From Nonomuraea sediminis (GTDB lineage Bacteria; Actinomycetota; Actinomycetes; Streptosporangiales; Streptosporangiaceae): DNA of 64,000 nt. The notes beneath the pieces are model-generated. The model was given only the letters and a program-made list of their open reading frames with translations, did not search any database and was not told the origin of the DNA. Below are positions 1-8,291 of the stretch, piece after piece (position 1 is the stretch's first letter; each line of letters starts with the position of its first letter). Made by a program: the position numbers and the translations under genes. The stretch lies in assembly GCF_018531495.1 (NCBI RefSeq), contig NZ_JAHDTI010000002.1:248001-312000 (forward strand), given 5' to 3'.

Positions 1-784
1 CGTGGTCGTGGCTGACGTAGGCGCCACTGCGGATGACGAGCTGACCGTCGCCCGCGAGGTGGTCGGCCACCAGGTCGAACCAGATGCTGCCGCCCGCGCT
101 GATGACGAACTCGTCCTCGGCGTGGGGCGCGACCGCCCTGGCCGCCTCGCGGAGCGATTTGAGGTAGCAGATCACCTCCTCGGCGTCCGCGATGCCGCCC
201 TCGTAGCCGGAGATGCCCGCTACCCTGACCCGGCCGGCCGCGTAGGCGGCCAGGGCGGCTGCCTCCTCGACGGACCTGACGCCGGTACGGCCGCCCGGGT
301 ACCCGACGTCGATCAGCACCCGGATCCCGGTGCCCGCGAGCAGGTCGACGCCCGCCCGCGAGTCCACCAGGCACAGGAAGTCGACGGGCTCGCCGGCGAT
401 CCACGCCGCCAGGCGCCGGTCCACCAGCTCGTTGGCCAGCAGGATCCGCTCGACGCCGAAGCTGCGGCAGGCCCTGACCTGGCTGGGCGTGGCCGCGGTG
501 ATGCCCCAGGCGCCCGCCTCCAGCTGCTGCTTGAACAGGGCGGGCGCCATCGTGGTCTTGCCGTGCGGGGCGAGCAGCACGCCGCGCCGGGCGCAGAAGT
601 CGGCCAGCGCGGCGATGTTGGCCGAGACCGCCGCCCGCCGCAGCACCATGAACGGCGGCGTGAAGGGGCCGTCGTGCAGGCTGTGGCGGGCGGCGGCGAA
701 CTCGGCGAAGCTCACCGGTTCACCCGGCCAGTGGATGCCGGTGGTCCTGGCATCCACATACTCGGTCGGGATCGTCAGTGGCAT
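1..784 (-). CDS. PLP-dependent D-threonine aldolase / D-serine dehydratase-like enzyme (C-terminus off window)
   Basis: Translation from the ATG at 784 gives 261 residues before the window edge, so the C-terminal part is missing. The N-terminal part reads as a fold-type III (alanine-racemase barrel) enzyme. The segment HGKTTMAP carries the expected PLP lysine, and ILLANELV and the glycine-rich VDVGYPGGRTGV loop follow. The family includes low-specificity D-threonine aldolases, D-serine dehydratases and, as I recall, D-glucosaminate dehydratase. The start overlaps the stop of the upstream GH114 gene by one base (TGATG), so the two are translationally coupled. In this setting a role as an amino-sugar-acid dehydratase giving a 2-keto-3-deoxy acid and ammonia is attractive, but that is inference. 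Confidence 0.8.
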   Translation of the reverse strand, partial: MPLTIPTEYVDARTTGIHWPGEPVSFAEFAAARHSLHDGPFTPPFMVLRRAAVSANIAALADFCARRGVLLAPHGKTTMAPALFKQQLEAGAWGITAATPSQVRACRSFGVERILLANELVDRRLAAWIAGEPVDFLCLVDSRAGVDLLAGTGIRVLIDVGYPGGRTGVRSVEEAAALAAYAAGRVRVAGISGYEGGIADAEEVICYLKSLREAARAVAPHAEDEFVISAGGSIWFDLVADHLAGDGQLVIRSGAYVSHDH

Positions 785-2502
785 CAGCGGCAGGGGCGGT
801 AGGGCTGGGAGAACAGGGTGGCGTCCTTGTTCTTGTGGATGGAGTTGAAGTTGAGGCCGTTGGCGGTGGCGCAGCGCCCGGAGGCGGTGTCGTTGGTGTT
901 GCTGCTCATGGTGTACTCCACCTGGAGGACGGCCTTGCCCGCGCCGGTGAACTGGCTGTAGTCGCCGCACTCGCTGTACTGGACGCACTGCTCGTTGATC
1001 GCGAAGTCGAAGTCGCCGACCAGGTCCGAGATCTGCGAGATGTCGTTCTTCAGCGCCACGGACATGCCGTGCCGGTGCGCCATGGCCGCGAGCGCCTTGT
1101 TGTAGATCAGCTGGGTGGCGGCGGTGATGTTCCAGCCGGTCGTGTTCTGGCCGTCCTCGTAGGTGTTGACGACGTCGAACTCGACCGCGTCGAAGCCGGC
1201 CTGCTCGCAGAGCGTCACGCGCTTCTCCATGCGCTGGAGCATGAAGTCACGCTGACCGACGTTGTTGTTGATGTTGGCGTAGGACTCGTTCGTGAACCCG
1301 GGGTACGGCTTGCCGATGAGCTGGTGGTTGTGCGCGTTGTCCCAGTCGACGGCTTCCTGGTAGTCGGGGCGGAAGTTCTCGATACCCCCGGCGTCGACGT
1401 AGCAGATCGCGTGCCCGCCGTTGGCGTGGATCGCGTTGACCGCGGCCGTGTCGACGGTGTGGTTGTTGCCGGAGACCAGCTCGTCGACGTACAGGTCGAT
1501 GTCGAAGACGCTCGGCTTGACGCACGAGCCCCCCGTGTACGGCACGGCACAGATGTTGACGTCGATGCCGCCGGTCGAGGCGAAGGCGGTGTCGCCCTGG
1601 AGCTGGTACTGCCAGCGGCTGTTGAGCGCCGGCTTCCACATGGTGCCGCCACCGCCGCCGGAGGTGGTGGTCGCAGTCACGGCGCTCGAGGCGGCCGACT
1701 CGTTGCCCGCGGCGTCCAGCGCCTTGACGGTGAAGCTGTAGGAGGTGGAGGCGGCCAGGCCGGTCACGGTGGCGCTGGTCGAGGTGACCGTGGCGGCCAC
1801 GGCCCCGTCCTTGAGCACCTCGTAGCCGGTGACGCCCACGTTGTCGGTGGAGGCGTTCCACGACAGCGAGGCCGAGCTCGCGGTCGTGCCGGTGACGGCC
1901 AGGCCGGTCGGCGTCGAGGGCGGCGTGGTGTCGCTGGAGGACCCGCTCGTGACCGTGACGGCCTCGTAGTCCACGTCGGCGCTGTCGGAGGTGTTGTTGG
2001 CCGCCAGCCGGACCCGGATCGAGCCGGTGCTGGAGACGAACCCACCGCCGGCGCTGAACGTCAGCAGCTTCCACGAGCCCCAGGAGGGCGCGCCGGCGTT
2101 CGTGCCGATCTGCGTCCAGCTGCTGGTCGCCCAGTCGTACAGCGACCAGGTCCACGTCTGCTGGGCCGCGGCGGGGCCGAGGTAGTTGGCGTCCACCTGG
2201 ATCCCGGTGACGCTCGACGGCGGCACGGAGGCGGGCACCGTGTAGGTGCGGTAACCGGCATAGGCGCTGCTGCCGGAGGGCGAGAACTCCACGTACTTGG
2301 CGTAGGTGTTCTGCGTTCCGCTCTGGTCCCTGACCGCCAGGTTGGAGACCGGTTGCCCGCTCCCGGTGACCCCCGAGGTGGTGGTCATCGAGACGGGCGC
2401 GAGCGTGGTGGTGGCGGCCTGTGCGGGGGTCGCCGAGGATAACCAGGCCGCGAGTACGGCTGCCGCTACCAGGGCGGCCTTCATCCGGGTATGGTTCACC
2501 AT
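784..2502 (-). CDS. Secreted GH114 endo-alpha-1,4-polygalactosaminidase with FnIII domain
   Basis: 572 aa. Residues 1-31 are a Sec signal peptide (Arg/Lys n-region, Ala/Leu core, ATPAQA site). Next comes a beta-rich module of about 160 residues like those that accompany GH114 domains. A fibronectin type III domain lies near 205-295 (TPPSTPTGLAV... start). The GH114 barrel fills 300-572, with family hallmarks VEFDVVN, VALKNDISQ, AINEQCVQYSECGDY and VLQVEYT. GH114 enzymes cut alpha-1,4-linked galactosamine polymers. The start at 2502 has GGAAGGAC upstream and gives a proper signal peptide. It is the fourth gene of the leftward unit after the SBP and two permeases, but has its own palindrome just upstream. 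Confidence 0.9.
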   Translation of the reverse strand: MVNHTRMKAALVAAAVLAAWLSSATPAQAATTTLAPVSMTTTSGVTGSGQPVSNLAVRDQSGTQNTYAKYVEFSPSGSSAYAGYRTYTVPASVPPSSVTGIQVDANYLGPAAAQQTWTWSLYDWATSSWTQIGTNAGAPSWGSWKLLTFSAGGGFVSSTGSIRVRLAANNTSDSADVDYEAVTVTSGSSSDTTPPSTPTGLAVTGTTASSASLSWNASTDNVGVTGYEVLKDGAVAATVTSTSATVTGLAASTSYSFTVKALDAAGNESAASSAVTATTTSGGGGGTMWKPALNSRWQYQLQGDTAFASTGGIDVNICAVPYTGGSCVKPSVFDIDLYVDELVSGNNHTVDTAAVNAIHANGGHAICYVDAGGIENFRPDYQEAVDWDNAHNHQLIGKPYPGFTNESYANINNNVGQRDFMLQRMEKRVTLCEQAGFDAVEFDVVNTYEDGQNTTGWNITAATQLIYNKALAAMAHRHGMSVALKNDISQISDLVGDFDFAINEQCVQYSECGDYSQFTGAGKAVLQVEYTMSSNTNDTASGRCATANGLNFNSIHKNKDATLFSQPYRPCR

Positions 2503-2507
2503 TGTCC

Positions 2508-2522
2508 TTCCATTGTGCGGAA
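2508..2522. promoter_or_regulatory. Putative IclR operator, site 1 (before GH114)
   Basis: TTCCATTGTGCGGAA fits the pattern TTCCG-N5-CGGAA with one mismatch. It lies directly upstream of the GH114 start, and on the coding strand its end forms part of the ribosome-binding region GGAAGG. Three more copies occur at 5591, 6450 and 7320. Confidence 0.55.
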
Positions 2523-2549
2523 TCGGTTTCCATACAGATGGCACGGGAA

Positions 2550-3359
2550 TCACCCCTTGAGGCCGCTGAAGGTCATGGTGGCCACGAACTGGCGCTGGGC
2601 CAGCACGAACCCGAGGATCAGCGGCATGGTGGCCACCACGTTCCCCGCCATCAGCAGCGACCAGCTGGTCCGCCGAGCGCCGTGGAAGGTGGTCAGGCCG
2701 ACCTGCAGGGTGAAGGAGTCCTGGTCGCTGATGGCGATCAGCGGCCAGATCAGGTCGTTCCACGACCCGAGCAGAGTGAAGACGGCCAGCGTGGCCAGTG
2801 CGGGCTTGGCCAGCGGCAGCACGATCCGCCAGAAAACCCCGAACCGCCCGCACCCGTCGATGCGCCCGGCGTCCTCCAGCTCGGCGGGCAGCGACAGGAA
2901 GAACTGCCGCATCAGGAAGATGCCGAAGGCCGAGGCCAGCCACGGCACGAACGCGGCGGCCAGCGTGTCGACGATGCCGATCCGGGCGAACATCAGGTAG
3001 GTCGGGATCATCAGCAGCTGCGGCGGGATCATGATCGTGGCCAGGATCCCGAAGAAGCCCAGGTTGCGACCGGGGAACTTGAGCCGGGCGAACCCGTAGC
3101 CGGCCAGCGAGCACAGCACCAGGTGCGACACGATCGAGATCGTCGACACGATCACGGTGTTCAGCAGCCAGTGCAGGATCGGCGTCTCCTGGAACAGGCC
3201 GATGTACCCCTCCAGGTGCAGGCTGGTCGGGATCAGCCCCGGCGGGAAGCGGTTGATCTCCGCGTCGCTCATGAACCCGGTCAGCAGCATCTGCACCAGC
3301 GGGAACAGGAAAAGCAGCGCCAAGGGCATCAGCAGCAGGTGCCACCGGCTGAAGCGCAT
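2550..3359 (-). CDS. Carbohydrate ABC transporter permease (MalG type)
   Basis: 269 aa inner-membrane permease with six predicted transmembrane helices. The EAA loop around LEDAGRIDGCGRFGVFWRIV and the C-terminal pattern typical of MalG/LacG-type (CUT1) permeases are present. The ATG at 3359 overlaps the preceding permease stop by one base. It should form the heterodimeric channel with the product of 3359-4291. No ATPase gene lies in this operon, as is usual for actinomycete CUT1 systems that share one MsiK-like ATPase. Expected cargo is the oligosaccharide released by the secreted GH114 enzyme encoded next. Confidence 0.92.
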   Translation of the reverse strand: MRFSRWHLLLMPLALLFLFPLVQMLLTGFMSDAEINRFPPGLIPTSLHLEGYIGLFQETPILHWLLNTVIVSTISIVSHLVLCSLAGYGFARLKFPGRNLGFFGILATIMIPPQLLMIPTYLMFARIGIVDTLAAAFVPWLASAFGIFLMRQFFLSLPAELEDAGRIDGCGRFGVFWRIVLPLAKPALATLAVFTLLGSWNDLIWPLIAISDQDSFTLQVGLTTFHGARRTSWSLLMAGNVVATMPLILGFVLAQRQFVATMTFSGLKG

Positions 3360-4291
3360 CAGAACGCACCCACCTTGCTCCGCCGGGAGTACAGCACCAT
3401 GCCGCCCGTGATCAGCAGTGTGATCACGAACAGCGTGTAGGCCACGGCCGAGCCGTACCCGTAGCGCTGGCCCTGGAAGGCGGTCTTGTAGATGTAGTAG
3501 ACGATGGTCTGGGTCGCGCTGAGCGGCCCGCCGCGGGTGGTGGTGTACACCAGGTCGAACAGTTGCAGCGCGGTGATCGTCTGCCACACGGCGGTGAAGA
3601 CGGTGACGGGGCCGAGCTGGGGCAGCGTGACGTGGCGGAAGACCCGCAAGGGGGTGGCGCCGTCGACCACGGCGGCCTCGACCAGCGTCTTGGGGATGTC
3701 CTGCAGCGCGGCCAGGTAGACGACCGCGGTGAAGCCGATCTGGCCCCACAGCGCGATCACCACGATGACCGGCATGGCCTGTGCGGGACTCTCCAGGTAC
3801 TGCTGGGCCGGCAGGCCGACCCTGCGCAGGACCTCGTTGGCGGCGCCGAACTGCGGGTTGAACACGAAGCTGGCCAGGATGCCGGTGGCGGCGGCCGAGG
3901 CGACGAACGGCACGAAGATGGCCGTGCGGTAGAAGCCGATCAGCCGGATCTTCCTGTTCAGCGCGACCGCCACGACCATGCCGATGATGATCGAGGCGGG
4001 CACGAACAGCGCGGTGAACAGCAGCGTGTGCTGGACCGACGAGATCACGTTGGGGTCCTGGAGCATGCGCTCGTAGTTGCCCCAGCCCACGTCGACGGGG
4101 TCGGTGATGCCGTTCCACTTCGTGCGCGAGATGAAGAACGCCCAGACCGCGGGGAACAGCGACAGCCCGGCGATGACCAGGCAGGCGGGGCCGATGAAGG
4201 CCCAGCCGGTGAGCGCGTTCCTGCCGCGCTTGCCCGTGGCCTTCCTGTGGCCGCGGACGGCGGTGCGGACGATGGTCTCCGAGGTCGCCAT
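3359..4291 (-). CDS. Carbohydrate ABC transporter permease (MalF type)
   Basis: 310 aa with a basic cytoplasmic N-terminus (residues 1-25) and six transmembrane segments, starting with WAFIGPACLVIAGLSLFPAV. The EAA-type loop is TLVEAAVVDGATPLRVFRHV. It is a CUT1/UgpA-like sugar permease. The ATG at 4291 overlaps the stop of the binding-protein gene by one base, and its own stop overlaps the next permease start by one base, so SBP, MalF and MalG should be made in equal proportion. Confidence 0.92.
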   Translation of the reverse strand: MATSETIVRTAVRGHRKATGKRGRNALTGWAFIGPACLVIAGLSLFPAVWAFFISRTKWNGITDPVDVGWGNYERMLQDPNVISSVQHTLLFTALFVPASIIIGMVVAVALNRKIRLIGFYRTAIFVPFVASAAATGILASFVFNPQFGAANEVLRRVGLPAQQYLESPAQAMPVIVVIALWGQIGFTAVVYLAALQDIPKTLVEAAVVDGATPLRVFRHVTLPQLGPVTVFTAVWQTITALQLFDLVYTTTRGGPLSATQTIVYYIYKTAFQGQRYGYGSAVAYTLFVITLLITGGMVLYSRRSKVGAF

Positions 4292-5580
4292 CACTGTGCC
4301 AGCGCTTCCGTCGACTTCTTGGCCGCCGTGTCCAGCGCCGCCTTCGGGTCGGCCGCGCCCTGCAGCACCTGGGAGACCGCGTCGCCGACGTACTGCGACA
4401 GCTCGACGTAACCGGGGACCGTCGGCCTGGGCTGCTTGGCGTTGGCCAGGTTCTCGACGAACTTCTGGGCGCCGGGGAAGTCCTTGACGAACTTCTGGTA
4501 GGCCTGGGTGGTCTTCTCCGAGTCTCGCAGCGGCAGGTTGCCGTTGACCAGGCTGTTGCGGCCGTCGGTGTCCTTGCCGGTCAGCCAGATCACGAAGTCG
4601 CGGGCGGCCTTGGCGCGGTTGGGGTCGTCGTGGTCGTACAGGGTCCACAGGTCGGGGCCCGAGATGGTCTGGTGGTCGCCGTTGACGCCGGGCAGGAAGG
4701 CCACGCCGTAGTCGAGCTTGCGCTGCTTGATGTCGTACATCTGCCAGGGCCCGGTGATCAGCATGCCTACCCTGCCGTCGAGGAACAGCGGGCCGAACTT
4801 CTCGTCGGTCTGGTCGAGGTACATGGACTTGTCGGTGACGGCCATGTCGCGCAGGAACGTCAGCGCCTGGACTCCCGCGTCGGAGTTGAACTGCGGGGTC
4901 TTGCTGTCCTTGCTGAGGATGGCGCCGCCGTGCTGCCACAGCAGCGGCCACAGCATCCACGTGGTGTTTTCGCTGCCGGAGACCGGGTAGGCCGTGCCGT
5001 ACACATTGGTCGCGTGGTTGGTCAGCTTCTTGGCCGCCGCGCGGAAGTCGTCCCAGGTCCAGTCGTCCGTGGGGTAGGCGAGCTTGGCCTGGTCGAACAG
5101 CTTCTTGTTGTAGATGATCCCGAGGTTGTCCACGACCGCGGGCAGGCCGATGACCTTGCCGTCGACCGTGGCGGTGGCCCTTGCGGCCGCGGGGAACTCC
5201 TGCCAGCCGAGCTTGGGGTCGGCGACCTCGGAGCTGATGTCCTGAGTCCTGCCGCTCTGGGCGAGCTGGGTGGCCCAGCTGCCGTAGGCGTAGGAGATGT
5301 CGGGATGCGTGCCGCTGACGAAGGCCGCGGACAGCTTGGTGAGCAACTCGTCCGTGGTGGGCGCGCCCGCCGAGACCTTGATGGTCACGTTCGGGTGGGC
5401 CTTCTGGTAGTCGGCGGCGAGGGCTTCCAGCAGCTTCTCCGCGTCCTCTGCCTGCCCGGTCCACCAGGTGATGGTCACCGGGGCGTTGGGGTCCGCCGCT
5501 TTCTTCCCGCTCGAACAGCCGGCGAGAACCAGGGCGGCCACGGTCATGACGGCCAGGGGCCGCGGAAATGCCAAGGCCAT
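4291..5580 (-). CDS. Extracellular sugar-binding lipoprotein (ABC transporter, family 1 SBP)
   Basis: 429 aa. The start at 5580 puts a lipoprotein signal directly in place, with lipobox LVLAGC about 23 residues in, whereas the upstream in-frame ATG at 5610 would add a non-signal extension. The mature part begins with VTITWWTGQAEDAE, typical of SBP family 1 oligosaccharide-binding proteins, and shows the family's tryptophan-rich C-terminal lobe. It captures the sugar for the two permeases encoded downstream. An IclR-type palindrome lies 10 bp upstream of the start, so sugar uptake is probably the main regulated step. Confidence 0.92.
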   Translation of the reverse strand: MALAFPRPLAVMTVAALVLAGCSSGKKAADPNAPVTITWWTGQAEDAEKLLEALAADYQKAHPNVTIKVSAGAPTTDELLTKLSAAFVSGTHPDISYAYGSWATQLAQSGRTQDISSEVADPKLGWQEFPAAARATATVDGKVIGLPAVVDNLGIIYNKKLFDQAKLAYPTDDWTWDDFRAAAKKLTNHATNVYGTAYPVSGSENTTWMLWPLLWQHGGAILSKDSKTPQFNSDAGVQALTFLRDMAVTDKSMYLDQTDEKFGPLFLDGRVGMLITGPWQMYDIKQRKLDYGVAFLPGVNGDHQTISGPDLWTLYDHDDPNRAKAARDFVIWLTGKDTDGRNSLVNGNLPLRDSEKTTQAYQKFVKDFPGAQKFVENLANAKQPRPTVPGYVELSQYVGDAVSQVLQGAADPKAALDTAAKKSTEALAQ

Positions 5581-5590
5581 TGTTCGACCT

Positions 5591-5605
5591 TTCCGTATGC
5601 CGGAA
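5591..5605. promoter_or_regulatory. Putative IclR operator, site 2 (before sugar SBP)
   Basis: TTCCGTATGCCGGAA is a perfect 5-bp-arm palindrome with a 5-bp spacer. A related weaker repeat, TTCCAGTCATTAGGAA, follows at 5611-5626. It sits between the IclR gene and the SBP start. Confidence 0.65.
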
Positions 5606-5655
5606 ACCAATTCCAGTCATTAGGAAAGCAGGGCCGGATCCGCGGTGTCAAGGTG

Positions 5656-6429
5656 TCACTCGCCGGAGGCCAGCGGATCGTCCTGCTCGGCGACCACCCT
5701 GGCCAGGGTCTCGGCGGCGGCGGCCAGCTTCTCGGTGGGGAAGCGGCTCTTCGGCGCGGTGACGCTGATCGCGGCCAGCGGCGTGGGACGCCCGAGGAAC
5801 ACCGGTACGGCGGCGCAGCGCACGCCCTCCTCGTTCTCCTCCATGTCGAGGGAGTAGCCCGCGGCGCGGATGCGGCGCATCTCCTCGGCCAGCTTGGCCG
5901 GCGAGGTGATGGAGTGGCGGGTCCTGCCCTGCAGCGGCTGGTAGCTGCGCGCCCACAGGGCGATGGCCTCGTCCGTCGGGTACGTCCAGGCCAGCAGCGC
6001 CTTGCCGACGCCGGTGGTGTGCGCGGGGTTGCGCCCGCCGATCACCGAGGTCATCCGGATCGGGTGGTTGGCCTCGACCTTGTCGACGTAGACGACCTCG
6101 CCGCCGTCGAGCACGGCCATGTGCACGGTCTCCTGCAGCTCCTTGCGCAGGCGCAGCAGCAGCGGGTGGACCAGGGCGCGCAGGTCGAGGTTCTCGCTGT
6201 AGCGGAAGGCGATCGCGAGCATCTCGGTGCCCAGGAAGTAGGGCCCGTTCGGCTCCGGCTGCGCGGCGAAACCGCGATGGCGCAGCGCGCTGAGCAGGCG
6301 GTGCAGCGAGCTGCGCGGGATGCCGGAGCTGGTGGCCAGCTCCTCCAGGGTGACACCCTGGCCGTTGCCCGCCAGCAGCTTGAGGATGCGTAGAGCTCGG
6401 TCGACGCTTTCGACCGGCGAGGACTTCAT
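5656..6429 (-). CDS. IclR-family transcriptional regulator
   Basis: 257 aa. The N-terminal winged helix-turn-helix is GVTLEELATSSGIPRSSLHR (about residues 25-45). It is followed by the IclR effector domain with GRNPAHTTGVGKALLAW and the C-terminal AAISVTAPKSRF segment. The start at 6429 has GGAGAG six bases upstream; a longer in-frame extension has no such site. It is divergent from the SDR gene, with a palindrome in the 74-bp gap. Autoregulation and control of both flanking units follow from the repeated operator-like sites. The effector is probably a sugar or sugar acid from the pathway (inference). Confidence 0.92.
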   Translation of the reverse strand: MKSSPVESVDRALRILKLLAGNGQGVTLEELATSSGIPRSSLHRLLSALRHRGFAAQPEPNGPYFLGTEMLAIAFRYSENLDLRALVHPLLLRLRKELQETVHMAVLDGGEVVYVDKVEANHPIRMTSVIGGRNPAHTTGVGKALLAWTYPTDEAIALWARSYQPLQGRTRHSITSPAKLAEEMRRIRAAGYSLDMEENEEGVRCAAVPVFLGRPTPLAAISVTAPKSRFPTEKLAAAAETLARVVAEQDDPLASGE

Positions 6430-6449
6430 CCGACTCTCCTGGTAGGGGA

Positions 6450-6464
6450 TTTCGCTAGGCGGAA
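6450..6464. promoter_or_regulatory. Putative IclR operator, site 3 (IclR/SDR divergent gap)
   Basis: TTTCGCTAGGCGGAA matches TTCCG-N5-CGGAA at nine of ten arm positions. It lies between the divergent IclR and SDR starts. Confidence 0.55.
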
Positions 6465-6503
6465 TCCTATCCACGGACGGGGGAGGGTTGCTACGGTCGC
6501 GCA

Positions 6504-7259
<756 letters not shown>

Positions 7260-7280
7260 CTCGCACCTTTGGGACACCCC

Positions 7281-7308
7281 TTGACCCGTTCCAATCCGTA
7301 GCCATAAT
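7281..7308 (+). promoter_or_regulatory. Candidate sigma-70 promoter for the dehydrogenase-GH4 unit
   Basis: TTGACC (7281-7286) and CATAAT (7303-7308) are 16 bp apart. The expected transcription start, about 7315, falls inside the palindrome at 7307-7327, an arrangement that suits repression. Confidence 0.5.
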
Positions 7309-7334
7309 ACGGAATAGCATTCCGTATGATGGAA
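7307..7334. promoter_or_regulatory. Putative IclR operator, site 4, with overlapping 21-bp palindrome
   Basis: Two overlapping palindromes. At 7307-7327, ATACGGAAT and ATTCCGTAT arms flank AGC (9-bp perfect arms). At 7320-7334, TTCCGTATGATGGAA repeats the operator pattern with one mismatch. The end doubles as the ribosome-binding site GGAAGG of the dehydrogenase gene. Confidence 0.65.
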
Positions 7335-7341
7335 GGTGATG

Positions 7342-8280
7342 ATGAGAGCTCTGGTCTTCACCGGTCCGGGCGTCGTCGAGCTCGACGACGTGGCCGATCC
7401 GGTGGTCGGGTCCGATGAGGTTCTCCTGCACGTGGCCGCCGCCGGGATCTGCGGCAGCGAGCTGCACGGCGTCAAGACACCCGGCTTCCGCGTCCCGCCG
7501 CTGATCATGGGGCACGAGCTGGCGGGCACGACCGACGCCGGCGATCCCGTCGTGGTCAACCCGATCCTGTCGTGCGGGCGGTGCGACCTGTGCCTGCGCG
7601 GGCTGCGCCAGATCTGCCGGGAGCGGCAGATCATCGGCGTGCACCGTTCCGGCGGGTTCGCCGAGCGGGTGTCCGTGCCCGCGACAGCCGTACGGCCGCT
7701 GCCGTCCGCCCTCGACTGGGAGCGGGCGGCGATCGTGGAGCCCGCGGCGAACGGCGTGCACGCGTGGTCGCTGTCCGGCCGGCCCGAGGGCGGCACGGTG
7801 GGCATCATCGGCGCGGGCGCGATCGGCCTGGTGTGCCTGGCGGTGGCCCTGGCCAAGGGGGCGGCCAGGGTGGAGGTCGCCGACCGGGCGGCCTCGCGCC
7901 TTGAGGCGGCCGCCCGGCTCGGCGCGCACGCGACGGGCCCCGCGCTGACCGGCGAGTACGACGTGGTCTTCGACGCCGTGGGCACGCCGGAGACCCACCG
8001 GCAGGCCGTCGAACGGCTGCGGCCGGGCGGCACCACGGTCTGGCTGGGCCTGGCGAACCCGGAGGCGGGATTCGACGCCTCGGGACTGGTGCGGACCGAG
8101 AAGCGGATCATCGGTTCGTTCGCCTACACCGACGAGGAGTTCGAGGAGGCGGTCGGCCTCGTCGCAGACTGGGAGCTGCACTGGGTGCGCAGCTATCCGC
8201 TGGACGAGGGCGCGAAGATCTTCACGAACCTGATGGAGGGCGGCGACAGTCCCATCCGGGCACTGCTTCGCCCGAATTGA
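7342..8280 (+). CDS. Zinc-dependent medium-chain dehydrogenase (sugar-alcohol / L-gulonate 5-dehydrogenase-like)
   Basis: 312 aa. GHELAG supplies the catalytic zinc region. The structural-zinc cysteines appear in SCGRCDLCLRGLRQIC, and the Rossmann motif is GIIGAGAIGLVC. Three start codons lie in a row (GTG 7336, ATG 7339, ATG 7342). I chose 7342 because it leaves five bases after GGAAGG. It is slightly short for the family (usually 330-350 aa). It probably oxidises a sugar alcohol or sugar-acid hydroxyl in the same pathway as the GH4 enzyme encoded 11 bp downstream. Confidence 0.88.
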   Translation: MRALVFTGPGVVELDDVADPVVGSDEVLLHVAAAGICGSELHGVKTPGFRVPPLIMGHELAGTTDAGDPVVVNPILSCGRCDLCLRGLRQICRERQIIGVHRSGGFAERVSVPATAVRPLPSALDWERAAIVEPAANGVHAWSLSGRPEGGTVGIIGAGAIGLVCLAVALAKGAARVEVADRAASRLEAAARLGAHATGPALTGEYDVVFDAVGTPETHRQAVERLRPGGTTVWLGLANPEAGFDASGLVRTEKRIIGSFAYTDEEFEEAVGLVADWELHWVRSYPLDEGAKIFTNLMEGGDSPIRALLRPN

Positions 8281-8291
8281 GAGGAGAGGGC

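Noticed and set aside
2..802. Long rightward frame opposite the PLP enzyme gene
   Set aside because: It is Asp/Gly/Arg/Val-rich with no family features; the minus strand gives a clear enzyme.
784..3369. Very long open frames over the GH114 and permease genes
   Set aside because: Frames continue beyond the real starts because stop codons are rare in GC-rich DNA; signal peptide and ribosome sites fix the real starts.
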